A stretch of DNA of 64,000 nucleotides, from NCBI RefSeq assembly GCF_005869875.1, contig NZ_VAWG01000006.1, forward strand, positions 147,607-211,606, written 5' to 3'. Each line of letters opens with the position of its first letter. Position 1 is the stretch's first letter. The position numbers were made by a program, and so were the translations under genes. Origin of the DNA: Paenibacillus pinistramenti (lineage in GTDB: Bacteria; Bacillota; Bacilli; Paenibacillales; Paenibacillaceae). Below the pieces are notes generated by a model. The model made no database searches. It worked only from the letters and a program-made list of their open reading frames with translations, and was not told the origin of the DNA. Shown here piece after piece: positions 9,928 to 19,439 of the stretch.

Positions 9928-10911
9928 TTATTCAACCGCCTTTCTTGTCGTATCCCGTTCCGTGAAGGTGACGGGCATCTGAATCGCAGTTTGCTCTAAA
10001 GGTTTGTTCTCTATAAGTGAAATCAGCAGGCGCGCCGCCGTTCTTCCCATATCGTAAGCCGGCTGGCGGATCGTCGTCAGCGCCGGATTCAGAATCCGGC
10101 TGAGCGGAATATCGTCAAAGCCGATAACCTGCACGTCCTCAGGAACGCGCTTGCCGAGCCGCAGGGCTTCATGAAGCACGGCAGCCGCTGTAATATCGTT
10201 GCTGGCGATAACCCCGTCGGTATCCGGGTACTCCCGGAACAGCTGCTCCGCCCAGGTCCCCGCCTCCGTGAAGGAGAAGGACGAGGTCTGAATGACGCTG
10301 CATGAAATTCCATGCTCCCTCAGCATTTCGACCGCGCCCTTGAACCGGTCCTGTGCGGGCCGGATATGCTTGGGCCCCTGCAGAACGGTCACGCGCCGGC
10401 TGCCGCGGGCGATGATCTCCCGGGCGGCGATTCTGCCGCCTTCCCGGCTGTCGGAGTAGACCGATGGGCTGTTATCTGCCGTCCGGTCGAGGAAGACCAC
10501 CGGAATATTCAGGTTCCGGTAAACATCCGAGTCCGGATAGTTGGTGGAGGCGATGACGCCGACTACGTTATTTTGCACAAAGGTTTGAATATATTCCTGC
10601 TCTTTATCCCGGTCCTCATCGCTGTTCCCGAAAATGATGCGGAACTCGTGCTCCTGCATCTCATCCTCCACCCCCCGGGCAAGCTCCGGAAAGAAGGGGT
10701 TGGTGATGTCCGGCAGCAGCAGGCCGGTCAGCTTGGATCTTCGCTTGTAAAGAGATCTCGCGACCTCGTTCGGCGTATACTGGAGCTCCTTGATAGCGGT
10801 TTCAATATTCCGGCGGGTATCCTCATGGACGTAACCTGTTCCATTGATCATCCGCGAAACCGTCGCTACCGAAACTCCGGCCCGTTTGGCCACATCTCGA
10901 ATCGTTGCCAT
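9928..10911 (-). CDS. rbsR: LacI-family ribose operon repressor
   Basis: A 327-residue LacI/GalR regulator: helix-turn-helix TIRDVAKRAGVSVATVSRMING with hinge helix at ~50-60 (PNEVARSLYKRRS), then a PBP1-type effector domain. The start at 10911 has AGGAGAG 8 nt upstream; an in-frame upstream start would lie across the promoter and operator, so I reject it. First gene of rbsRKDACB, the Bacillus order. It probably represses the operon from the palindrome at 10934-10958 and releases it with ribose. Confidence 0.93.
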   Translation of the reverse strand: MATIRDVAKRAGVSVATVSRMINGTGYVHEDTRRNIETAIKELQYTPNEVARSLYKRRSKLTGLLLPDITNPFFPELARGVEDEMQEHEFRIIFGNSDEDRDKEQEYIQTFVQNNVVGVIASTNYPDSDVYRNLNIPVVFLDRTADNSPSVYSDSREGGRIAAREIIARGSRRVTVLQGPKHIRPAQDRFKGAVEMLREHGISCSVIQTSSFSFTEAGTWAEQLFREYPDTDGVIASNDITAAAVLHEALRLGKRVPEDVQVIGFDDIPLSRILNPALTTIRQPAYDMGRTAARLLISLIENKPLEQTAIQMPVTFTERDTTRKAVE

Positions 10912-10933
10912 AGCTGTTCTCTCCTCATCAGGC

Positions 10934-10958
10934 AACCGGTTGTGGAACCGGTTACACA
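10934..10958. promoter_or_regulatory. RbsR/CcpA-type operator of rbs operon
   Basis: An 18-bp palindrome (TGTG-n-AACCGGTT-n-CACA, 10941-10958) directly downstream of the rbs -10, with a second AACCGGTT copy at 10934-10941. The core also matches 13 of 14 positions of the CcpA cre consensus TGWAANCGNTNWCA. LacI-family binding is therefore very likely; whether RbsR, CcpA or both bind cannot be read from sequence. Confidence 0.75.
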
Positions 10959-10961
10959 GAT

Positions 10962-10990
10962 AAGATAACATAGGGCTTTCAGAATGGCAA
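10962..10990 (-). promoter_or_regulatory. Sigma-A promoter of rbs operon
   Basis: Minus strand: -35 TTGCCA, 17 nt, -10 TATCTT. The operator starts a few bases downstream, so a bound repressor would cover the start of transcription. Confidence 0.7.
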
Positions 10991-11090
10991 GTGCCTATAC
11001 GTTTTTTTTTGATTTTATAAAGCTCTCGTATCTCTGGCAAAATAATTAAAATACATGGATAAACTTTTCTATTAAATTCAAAAATAAATA

Positions 11091-11126
11091 CAAAAAAACA
11101 TCATCAGGGATGAGTCCCTAATGATG
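11091..11126 (-). terminator. Terminator after the 62-aa protein gene
   Basis: A 12-bp stem (CATCATCAGGGA with one mismatch) and 4-nt loop, followed on the minus strand by seven Ts. It ends the small gene at 11155-11343. Confidence 0.85.
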
Positions 11127-11154
11127 TCTGAGTTTATAATTGTAATCCATTGAT

Positions 11155-11343
11155 TTATCTTTTAAATGCCATTTCAAGTCTTTCCTTAATCAACTGGCTG
11201 TTCTTTTGACGAGCTGCACGTTGTTCGCGGATAACCTGAGCAGAGGATTTATTTGAAGATGCAAACAACAATGCATCCTTTGGCTGAGCTCCGACTGCTT
11301 CAGAAACAACTCCATTTAGCGATACATAAACCTTAGATGCCAT
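11155..11343 (-). CDS. Small hypothetical protein (62 aa)
   Basis: I do not recognise this protein. It has a short hydrophobic/polar N-terminus (MASKVYVSLNGVVSEAVGAQ) and a basic, probably helical C-terminal half (VIREQRAARQKNSQLIKERLEMAFKR). No signal peptide or membrane segment. A strong GGAGGG site 7 nt before the ATG and a good terminator right after it argue that it is a real, independently ended gene. The surrounding DNA is AT-rich compared with the flanking operons, which may mean transfer. It could be a nucleic-acid-binding or antitoxin-like protein, but nothing in it proves that. Confidence 0.65.
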   Translation of the reverse strand: MASKVYVSLNGVVSEAVGAQPKDALLFASSNKSSAQVIREQRAARQKNSQLIKERLEMAFKR

Positions 11344-11396
11344 GCTACATCCCTCCTATCATCATTCTCACCAATTCGAACATCAGTGCATTTTTA

Positions 11397-11660
11397 TCAA
11401 TTATCCCTTTTGTGCAGCTCTATGTAGTTTTCTATAATATCCTTTGCTTTTGAAAAATATTCTGCCTTTACCGTACTGTCCGCAAACACCAGAATGGTTT
11501 TCCTCTCTTTGTAAGCCTGAATCATTTCCATATGGGTTACAGTCCGTTGAGCTTGCTTATAAAAGGTGCCCGCCTGATTAGCGATAAACAGAATAAATAC
11601 ATCTGATTCTTTAACGCGAGCTGATAAAAAATTTTGTTTTAGTAGACAATTGAAATTCAC
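11397..11660 (-). CDS. Small hypothetical protein, TIR/DUF4062-like fragment (87 aa)
   Basis: The segment ARVKESDVFILFIANQAGTFYKQAQRTVTHMEM followed by ERKTILVFAD looks like the strand-loop-strand part of TIR-like or DUF4062 nucleotide-binding domains (an S/TDVFI strand, then a conserved S/T-x-E/H-x-E helix start). Only about half such a domain is present. The only early start is GTG at 11660, which overlaps its own GGAA site, and a stop codon lies two codons upstream, so this is either a short stand-alone protein or a decayed remnant. It sits 53 bp upstream of the 62-aa gene in the same AT-rich patch. The family assignment is tentative. Confidence 0.45.
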   Translation of the reverse strand: MNFNCLLKQNFLSARVKESDVFILFIANQAGTFYKQAQRTVTHMEMIQAYKERKTILVFADSTVKAEYFSKAKDIIENYIELHKRDN

Positions 11661-11839
11661 TTCCTATCTGTCTAAAATATGTATCTATAATTTTACCATA
11701 TTATAAGATTCGGGTAATTTTCATCCATTCCCTTCAGAAAAAGAAGTTTTAGACTACCGCTGTTGTCATTCAACTAAAGTTTTCCTTTAGCTTAGCGGCT
11801 GCAGCCAGTCTAAAGCTGATTTCAGCTGACACCCCAAAG

Positions 11840-11866
11840 AGCCTCCCCGGCGGGACCGGAGAGGCT
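11840..11866 (-). terminator. Hairpin downstream of cadA
   Basis: Stem AGCCTC(C)CCGG paired with CCGG(A)GAGGCT around a 5-nt loop, 31 bp past the cadA stop. The T-tract is poor, so confidence is moderate. Confidence 0.5.
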
Positions 11867-11896
11867 CATGCTTTTTCGTCCATAATTATTAACGTC

Positions 11897-14131
11897 TTAC
11901 TTCTCCGCCCGGAGCACCCGCATCGCATTAAGCACGGCAATCAGCGTGACGCCGACATCGGAGAACACGGCCTCCCACATGGTTGCAATGCCGAAAGCGC
12001 CCAGCAGCAGGAACAGCATTTTGACTCCCATAGCAAAAATAATATTCTGCCATACGATCCGGCGGGTACGTCTCGCAATCCGGATGGCTGCGGCAATTTT
12101 GGACGGTTCGTCGTTCATAATGACGATGTCAGCCGCTTCGATCGCGGCGTCGGAGCCAAGACCGCCCATGGCGATGCCGACGTCCGCCCGCGCCAGAACA
12201 GGAGTATCGTTGATGCCGTCGCCGACAAAGGCGATCTTCTCCTTAGCCGTTTTCCCGGCCTCCAGCTTCTCTATTTGGGCTACTTTATCCTCCGGCAGCA
12301 GCTCGCTGTACACCTCATCCAGCTTCAGCTTCTCCGCCACGGCTTCGCCAACCGCTGTGGCGTCTCCCGTCAGCATAACCGTCTTCTTGATCCCCAGCTC
12401 CCTCAAGGACTGCACCGCTGCGGCGGCATCCTCCTTGATTACATCGGAAATGACCAGATGCCCGGCGTACTTTCCTTCAACCGCGAGATGCACGATGGTG
12501 CCTGCCTCCTCCGGCTGAGCAAACGGAATGCCGTGTCTGTCCATAAGACGTGTGTTTCCGGCAAGGACCATTTGCCCGCTGACCGTAACCTCTACGCCAT
12601 GTCCGGATACTTCGTTATAGCCGGCAATCCGGCTCTCATCCAGCTCTCCCGGATAAGCCCTGCCCACCGATTCGGCAATCGGATGGCTGGAATGCAGCTC
12701 CGCGTAAGCCGCAGTCTGGAGCAGCTCTTCGCGGGTAAAGCCGCCGGCCGGGTAAATGCCGGTGACTTGAAAGGAGCCTTTGGTCAAGGTGCCGGTCTTG
12801 TCGAAGACGACAACTTTTACAGCGTTCAGCGCCTCCAGATAGTTGCCGCCCTTCACCAGCACCCCTGCCTTGGAAGCCGCTCCAATGCCCCCGAAGAAGC
12901 CCAGCGGAATAGAGACCACGAGCGCACAAGGACAGGAAATGACCAGGAAAATCAGCGCGCGGTAGATCCAGTCCGAGAATTCGGCTCCGCTGACCACCAG
13001 CGGAGGGACAAGAGCCAGCAGCAGCGCTACGATGACGACAGCCGGCGTATAAATTCTGGCGAACTTCGTGATCAAATTCTCCGTCGGCGCTTTCTTGCTG
13101 CTGGCATTCTCCACCAGCTCCAGAATTTTGGCTGCCGAGGACTCGCCGAACGTCTTCTTCACTTCGACGGTGAGCATCCCGTTCTTGTTAATAAAGCCTG
13201 CCAGCACCTGGCCGCCCGCTTCCACTTCACGGGGAACCGATTCCCCTGTCAAAGCCGAGGTATCGATCATAGATTCGCCTTCAAGAACAATACCGTCCAG
13301 CGGAACCCGCTCACCCGGCTTGACAACAATATGGCTGCCGACGGCGACGTCCTCAGGCTTCACCCGCTGCACCTCGCTGCCGGTCTTCAGGTTCGCATAA
13401 TCCGGGCGGATATTCATCAGCGAGGTAATGGATTTGCGGGAACGGTTAACGGCAAGCCCCTGAAACAGCTCTCCCACTTGATAGAAGAGCATAACGGCTA
13501 CTCCTTCCGGATACTGGCCGATGCCAAAGGCGCCGAGCGTTGCGATCGTCATCAGGAAATACTCATCAAATACCTGGCCTCTCCCTATATTCCGAAGCGC
13601 CTGAAGGACGATGTCGCCCCCGATAACCAGATAAGCAGCCCCAAACAGCACCAGCTCCAGCCAGCCTGGAAAATGCCCGAGCATTCCTGCAGCTGCAATT
13701 ACGGCGCCTGAGATCAGGCGGATCATCATCTTCTTATCCAGGCCATGCGCATGGCTGTGGTCATGCCCGTGACTGTGATCATGACTGTGATCGTGCCCTT
13801 GACTATGATCATGGCTGTGGTCATGGCTGTGGCCGTGATCCTGGCTGTGACCCGGGAGCTGTGCATGTGCGTGGCGGGGTATATTTTTAAATTTGACTTC
13901 CATCTTAATACGGGGCTCCAGCTTCTTAACGGTTCTGGCCGTCTCTTCAACAATTCGCGCATTCTCTTCGGCCGCCGCTTCAAAAGCCAGAGTTTGGGTA
14001 ACAAAGTTCACAGAGCACGCGGACACACCGGGGATGCTCCTTACTCCATTTTCCACTTTCAAAGCGCAGTTTGCACAATCCAAACCGTTCAGAACATATT
14101 CATGCTTAACCGTTGCCTTGGCGTTTTGCAT
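11897..14131 (-). CDS. cadA: Zn2+/Cd2+/Pb2+-exporting P1B-type ATPase
   Basis: A 744-residue heavy-metal pump of the inner membrane. It has an N-terminal metal-binding domain with GLDCANC (~residue 14-20), a long His-rich linker of HDHSH-type repeats (~residues 95-130), the membrane motif CPC at Cys400-Cys402 (SCPCALVVSIP, typical of Zn/Cd/Pb pumps), the phosphorylated Asp444 in DKTGTLT, then TGD and GDGINDTP in the ATP-binding part. I start at ATG 14131, with AAGGGGAAG upstream; 18 extra in-frame codons upstream overlap the operator. Divergent from the ArsR sensor. Which metal it prefers is inferred. Confidence 0.92.
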   Translation of the reverse strand: MQNAKATVKHEYVLNGLDCANCALKVENGVRSIPGVSACSVNFVTQTLAFEAAAEENARIVEETARTVKKLEPRIKMEVKFKNIPRHAHAQLPGHSQDHGHSHDHSHDHSQGHDHSHDHSHGHDHSHAHGLDKKMMIRLISGAVIAAAGMLGHFPGWLELVLFGAAYLVIGGDIVLQALRNIGRGQVFDEYFLMTIATLGAFGIGQYPEGVAVMLFYQVGELFQGLAVNRSRKSITSLMNIRPDYANLKTGSEVQRVKPEDVAVGSHIVVKPGERVPLDGIVLEGESMIDTSALTGESVPREVEAGGQVLAGFINKNGMLTVEVKKTFGESSAAKILELVENASSKKAPTENLITKFARIYTPAVVIVALLLALVPPLVVSGAEFSDWIYRALIFLVISCPCALVVSIPLGFFGGIGAASKAGVLVKGGNYLEALNAVKVVVFDKTGTLTKGSFQVTGIYPAGGFTREELLQTAAYAELHSSHPIAESVGRAYPGELDESRIAGYNEVSGHGVEVTVSGQMVLAGNTRLMDRHGIPFAQPEEAGTIVHLAVEGKYAGHLVISDVIKEDAAAAVQSLRELGIKKTVMLTGDATAVGEAVAEKLKLDEVYSELLPEDKVAQIEKLEAGKTAKEKIAFVGDGINDTPVLARADVGIAMGGLGSDAAIEAADIVIMNDEPSKIAAAIRIARRTRRIVWQNIIFAMGVKMLFLLLGAFGIATMWEAVFSDVGVTLIAVLNAMRVLRAEK

Positions 14132-14165
14132 AGGAATGCTTCCCCTTTCCCCTATCCCCAAAAAA

Positions 14166-14189
14166 ACATATGAGCAATTGTTCATGTAT
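14166..14189. promoter_or_regulatory. ArsR-type (CadC/CzrA) operator
   Basis: Imperfect palindrome ATATGAGCAA/TTGTTCATGTAT centred at 14177/14178, close to the CadC/CzrA consensus (ATATGAACA...TGTTCATAT). It covers the start of transcription of cadA, between the cadA promoter and its start codon. Confidence 0.75.
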
Positions 14190-14196
14190 TGCTTTC

Positions 14197-14225
14197 ATTA
14201 TATTCTTACCTTTATTTTGCGTCAA
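14197..14225 (-). promoter_or_regulatory. Sigma-A promoter of cadA
   Basis: Minus strand: -35 TTGACG, 17 nt, -10 TATAAT, nearly consensus. The ArsR operator begins just downstream, as expected for metal-relieved repression. Confidence 0.8.
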
Positions 14226-14311
14226 CGAATCGGTATAATTTGATGGGAAATGAATCAATCACCCAAGCTCAGAAGAGCCGCAGTTCTTCATATTAGGTAG
14301 GTGCGACGACA

Positions 14312-14683
14312 ATGAAGGATATAGAATTAACCGCAGAAGAATGCGATCTTACCTGCAATGGAACCGGCGGCAGCCTGCTGGCGGTCAAATCAGCCATGCT
14401 GAGCATGGATTCCGCCGCCCAGATGGCCGACTGGTTTAAAGCGTTCAGCGATCCGACCCGGATCCGTATTGTGGATGCCCTGCGGCAGCAGGAGCTGTGC
14501 GTGCATGACCTCACGGTGCTGCTGGAGATGGGGCAGTCCGCCGTTTCCCACCAGCTGCGGTACCTGCGGAATTTGAGAATTGTGAAGCGGCGCAAATTAG
14601 GCAAAACCGTGTTCTATTCGCTCGACGATACGCATATCGAACAGATTTTTGTACAAACCCTGCAGCATATTACGCATGAGTAA
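14312..14683 (+). CDS. ArsR/SmtB family metal-sensing repressor
   Basis: A 123-residue winged-helix repressor. The alpha-3 metal-box region reads ELCVHDL (a variant of ELCVCDL), with further N-terminal cysteines at positions 11 and 15 (ECDLTC), a CadC-like site. The recognition helix is SAVSHQLRYLRNLRIV. The C-terminal helix has a DTHIEQI segment resembling the alpha-5 sensor site of zinc sensors. It should bind the operator at 14166-14189 and release it with Zn, Cd or Pb. It has its own -10 (TATAAT, 14234-14239) with a weak -35. Calling it CadC or CzrA would need binding data. Confidence 0.88.
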   Translation: MKDIELTAEECDLTCNGTGGSLLAVKSAMLSMDSAAQMADWFKAFSDPTRIRIVDALRQQELCVHDLTVLLEMGQSAVSHQLRYLRNLRIVKRRKLGKTVFYSLDDTHIEQIFVQTLQHITHE

Positions 14684-14716
14684 GCAGACTTTTGCTATTC
14701 TTCTATTTTAAGCTGC

Positions 14717-14757
14717 AAAAAAGGCGCCTATCCCCTTAGGGAAAGCGCCTTTTCGAT
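14717..14757. terminator. Bidirectional terminator between metal repressor and bglA
   Basis: Stem AAAAGGCGC/GCGCCTTTT enclosing a second short CCCTTAGGG-like stem, with A- and T-tracts on both sides. It lies between two convergent genes. Confidence 0.8.
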
Positions 14758-14801
14758 TTGTCCGGAAGCGAGCGTCCGGAATCAGTGCCTAAGCGGGCTT
14801 G

Positions 14802-16307
<1,506 letters not shown>

Positions 16308-16326
16308 TTATGCGCTATCCGATCCG

Positions 16327-18252
16327 TTAAACTTCAACCTTCAGCACCGGCTGTTTTGCCGCAACCGGCCCCAGCTGAAGCGGAGCAATCACGGTATAAT
16401 CCGGCGTATTGGTTACAACCATTGCGGTGGTGATGTCGTACTCTCTGGCGATTTTATCCAGCTCAAAGGTGAGCAGCTTATCGCCGGCCTTCACTTGATC
16501 GCCTGTCTGCACATGCGCCTCGAAATATTGGCCACGCAGCTTGACCGTGTTGATGCCGACATGCATCAGGAGCTCAACTCCGTCTGTGCTGCGGATGACG
16601 ATGGCGTGTTTGGTCTTGAACACGTTCATAACTGTACCCGTAACTGGAGAAACAAGCTCGCCTCTCTCCGGCACAAAAGCGATCCCTTTGCCCATCATTT
16701 CTTCGCCAAAGGTCGGATCGTCCATTTCCGTCAGCGGAATGGCCGTGCCTGTCAGCGGGGCATACACCGTTTCATCTGTTGGTTCAACCGATCCTGCTTC
16801 CAACAGATCTGCCGGAGACAAAGCGGCATTCGAAGCCGCAGCAGCCTCGTCCTGCTCAGCCGAAACGTTGCTTTCAGAACGGGAATTGTCCTGTTCCGGC
16901 GCTTCTTCTTTGATTCCCAGCAGGATGGAGACAATCAGCGACACGACAAATGCAATAGCCAAACCGCCAATCGCATACCAGAATGTCGGCCCGATAAAGG
17001 CAGGAATACCTGGAAGGCCGCCGTTGCCGGCAAGCACGTAAGCATTTACCCCAAACATCAGCGCGAAGCCGCCGCCTGCCGCACTGCCGATCATACCGGC
17101 CAGGAACGGCTTTTTGTACCGCATGTTGACGCCGTACATCGCCGGCTCCGTTACCCCCATAAGGGCAGTCAAAGCCGTGGAAAGCGCGAGGGATTTCAGC
17201 TTCTTGTCTTTGGCGCGGAAGAATACTCCCGCTGTCGCTCCCGCCTGACCCATGTTGGAGATGTAAGTCAGCGGCAGGAACTTGTCAAAACCGGATGTAG
17301 CCAGGTTGCTGAGAATAACCGGCACAAGAGCGTAGTGCATCCCGGTCATGACGATCAGCGCCATAGCGCCGCCCAAAATAATACCTGCAGGCAAGCCGCC
17401 CTCTACGATCAGCCAGTTAATGCCGCCGGACAAGGCGTCACCAACAAAGGTACCGAGCGGACCGATAACAATCATCGTGATTGGAACAACAATCAATAAG
17501 CTGAACAACGGGACAAACAACAGTTTGAGTGAAGACGGAATGATCTTATTGAAGCCTTTTTCCACATAAGACAGCAGCCAGACGGCCAGCAGAATCGGAA
17601 TGACCGATGAGGCATAGGTAACCGAAGTAACCGGGATGCCCAGGAAGGCAACCGGATTGCCGCTTGACAGCAGAGCCGTAATATCCGGGCTCATCAGCGC
17701 CATACTCACCGCTACGGCGACAAAAGGATTGGAATTGAACTTGCGTGCCGCACTAAACGCAATCAGCATCGGCAGGAAGTGGAACACGCCATCCCCGATG
17801 GACGAAATAATCCGGTACGTATCCGAACCGGCCGACAGCCAGCCAAGTGAAACAAACAGCGCAATGAAGCCCTTCAGCAGACCGGCGCCCGCAATCGCAG
17901 GCAGAATCGGCGCAAACACGCTGGCGATGAATTCAAACAGACGCGAGATGACATTCTTGTTCTTCTGCTCCCCGGCGTCCTGTTCTTTCTCCTTCTTGTC
18001 CTGAAGTTCCGGGTATTCCTTGACAATGGAATCAAATACTCTGGCTACGTCATTGCCGATAATGACCTGATACTGCTTCCCGGCAATGTTGGTTCCCATG
18101 ACCTTATCCAGCTTCTCCAAAGCCGCTTTGTCGGCCTTGCTATTATCTTTAAGATCGAAACGAAGCCGAGTGACACAGTGGTATACGGAGTTGATGTTAT
18201 TTTTGCCGCCGACCCCTTCGACGATTTTGTTGGCCGTTTCCTGGTAATTCAT
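16327..18252 (-). CDS. bglP: PTS beta-glucoside transporter EIIBCA
   Basis: A 641-residue phosphotransferase permease with three fused units: EIIB at the N-terminus (phosphocysteine Cys26 in YHCVTRLRFDLKD), EIIC with about ten membrane segments (~residues 110-455), and EIIA at the C-terminus (phosphohistidine His564 in LLMHVGINTV). A Q/E/S-rich linker joins C and A. It imports and phosphorylates aryl-beta-glucosides. Its leader between licT and bglP has its own RAT and terminator, so it is under antitermination by LicT. Confidence 0.95.
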   Translation of the reverse strand: MNYQETANKIVEGVGGKNNINSVYHCVTRLRFDLKDNSKADKAALEKLDKVMGTNIAGKQYQVIIGNDVARVFDSIVKEYPELQDKKEKEQDAGEQKNKNVISRLFEFIASVFAPILPAIAGAGLLKGFIALFVSLGWLSAGSDTYRIISSIGDGVFHFLPMLIAFSAARKFNSNPFVAVAVSMALMSPDITALLSSGNPVAFLGIPVTSVTYASSVIPILLAVWLLSYVEKGFNKIIPSSLKLLFVPLFSLLIVVPITMIVIGPLGTFVGDALSGGINWLIVEGGLPAGIILGGAMALIVMTGMHYALVPVILSNLATSGFDKFLPLTYISNMGQAGATAGVFFRAKDKKLKSLALSTALTALMGVTEPAMYGVNMRYKKPFLAGMIGSAAGGGFALMFGVNAYVLAGNGGLPGIPAFIGPTFWYAIGGLAIAFVVSLIVSILLGIKEEAPEQDNSRSESNVSAEQDEAAAASNAALSPADLLEAGSVEPTDETVYAPLTGTAIPLTEMDDPTFGEEMMGKGIAFVPERGELVSPVTGTVMNVFKTKHAIVIRSTDGVELLMHVGINTVKLRGQYFEAHVQTGDQVKAGDKLLTFELDKIAREYDITTAMVVTNTPDYTVIAPLQLGPVAAKQPVLKVEV

Positions 18253-18283
18253 CTGAATCCCCCCAAATAAATTGAACTAAAAT

Positions 18284-18351
18284 AACCCGAACGAAAGCAC
18301 GGGACGGGGAGCTTGAAGCTTCGCCATTTTCCGCAGCTCATCATTCGGGTT
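18284..18351 (-). terminator. Conditional terminator in bglP leader
   Basis: AACCCGAA (minus strand 5' arm, 18344-18351) pairs with TTCGGGTT (18284-18291), followed by ATTTTAG. The 5' arm overlaps the end of the RAT at 18348-18376, so LicT-stabilised RAT and terminator exclude each other. Confidence 0.7.
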
Positions 18352-18376
18352 TTGCCTGATTGAACAGTTACAAGCC
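18348..18376 (-). promoter_or_regulatory. Ribonucleic antiterminator (RAT) before bglP
   Basis: A 29-nt element that begins GGCTTGT and ends CAGGCAAAACC on the minus strand, matching the LicT/SacY-type RAT consensus. It lies between licT and bglP and overlaps the terminator arm. Confidence 0.8.
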
Positions 18377-18383
18377 CATAAGC

Positions 18384-19217
18384 TTATTTTCTTCTCATTA
18401 GACGCTCCAGATGCAGGGCCAGATACATCTGCTCCGAATGCGTCATGCTGTAATCGTAGTTCTTCCGGATAAAGCGTTCGATCTTGTCAATGCAGACAAA
18501 CGTCTCCGGATAGTTCTTGCGGACCACCTGATACAGATACTCCTCCGTATCGTTATAGCTGGTATGCGTGATGACCCGCTGGCAGAAATACTTGAGATGC
18601 GTAATAAATCGGAAGTATTCCACACCCTCTTCATCAAACTCCACATTAAAATGATATTTGATGATATTCATGATATCCTGCAGCAGGTGCATCATGTGCG
18701 TCACATCATTCATGGAGTCGTTAATTTCGGCGTTTACGAAGTGCAGCGCAATGTTGCAGATCTCCTCCTTCGGAAACTCGATGCCAAGCCGCTCCCGCAG
18801 CAGCGTAATGGATTCCTTGGCCACATCATATTCGGCTTTGTAGAAATGCTGAATCTCCCACGATAAAGGATTCTGGACAATCATGTTCTCCTTAATCCGT
18901 GTCGTCGCAAAATGAATGTGGTCGGACAGCGAGATGTAGATGCCATCACTAATCTTCTTGTTCAGCTGGGTGCGGGCAAGCGTGACGATGTCATCCGTGA
19001 CCTGCAGAATCTCCATCGGCGTCTCCATCAGCGTGGCTTTAAACTTCTCGTAAATCGCCTCGTCCTTCAGATGAAAAACCTTCTCCAGCTGGCTCTCGTC
19101 AAGCTCATCGCCGGCTTTATGGTTAAACCCGATGCCTCTGCTGAGGATAAGGACCTCGCGGCCTTTCGCATCCAGGGAGCTGACAATGTTGTTGTTAAAG
19201 ATTTGTTTGATAATCAT
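18384..19217 (-). CDS. licT: BglG/LicT family transcriptional antiterminator
   Basis: A 277-residue protein: N-terminal RNA-binding CAT domain (MIIKQIFNNNIVSSLDAKGREVLILSRGIGF, ~1-55) and two PTS regulation domains with conserved histidines (first around LSDHIHFATTRIKENM, second around FRFITHLKYFCQRVI). When not phosphorylated by BglP and activated through HPr, it binds RAT hairpins and prevents termination. I choose ATG 19217 with AGGTGG upstream; a GTG three codons earlier overlaps that site. It controls its own leader and that of bglP. Confidence 0.93.
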   Translation of the reverse strand: MIIKQIFNNNIVSSLDAKGREVLILSRGIGFNHKAGDELDESQLEKVFHLKDEAIYEKFKATLMETPMEILQVTDDIVTLARTQLNKKISDGIYISLSDHIHFATTRIKENMIVQNPLSWEIQHFYKAEYDVAKESITLLRERLGIEFPKEEICNIALHFVNAEINDSMNDVTHMMHLLQDIMNIIKYHFNVEFDEEGVEYFRFITHLKYFCQRVITHTSYNDTEEYLYQVVRKNYPETFVCIDKIERFIRKNYDYSMTHSEQMYLALHLERLMRRK

Positions 19218-19239
19218 GATAACCACCTAATTTTGAGGA

Positions 19240-19323
19240 AAATAAAAAGCGGGCAAAACCGACAACAGAAACAGAATACTTACGAAACGTATCAAGTATT
19301 CATCCTATTGTGGTTTTGCCCGC
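19240..19323 (-). terminator. Conditional terminator in licT leader
   Basis: A long hairpin: GCGGGCAAAACC (minus strand, 19312-19323) pairs with GGTTTTGCCCGC (19249-19260), with an inner GAATACTT/AAGTATTC stem, and then a TTTTTATTTT tract. The 5' arm is shared with the RAT. Confidence 0.85.
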
Positions 19324-19340
19324 GTTACCGGTAACAAGCC
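19312..19340 (-). promoter_or_regulatory. Ribonucleic antiterminator (RAT) before licT
   Basis: A 29-nt element on the minus strand beginning GGCTTGTTACC and ending GGGCAAAACC, a good RAT consensus match. It precedes and overlaps the terminator at 19240-19323. Confidence 0.85.
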
Positions 19341-19348
19341 TCGTATTT

Positions 19349-19377
19349 AAGATAGCACAGGATGAAAGCGTTGTCTA
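19349..19377 (-). promoter_or_regulatory. Promoter of licT-bglP-bglA with embedded cre site
   Basis: Minus strand -35 TAGACA, 17 nt, -10 TATCTT. The spacer and -35 hold TGAAAGCGTTGTCT (19363-19376, plus strand), which matches the cre consensus TGWAANCGNTNWCA at 13 of 14 positions. CcpA bound there would block polymerase. Confidence 0.65.
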
Positions 19378-19439
19378 CACCTGAGCTTTAGTTTGCCCGT
19401 GCCAATTAAATCCATGCATGGACCGGAAGCAGCCGCTTC

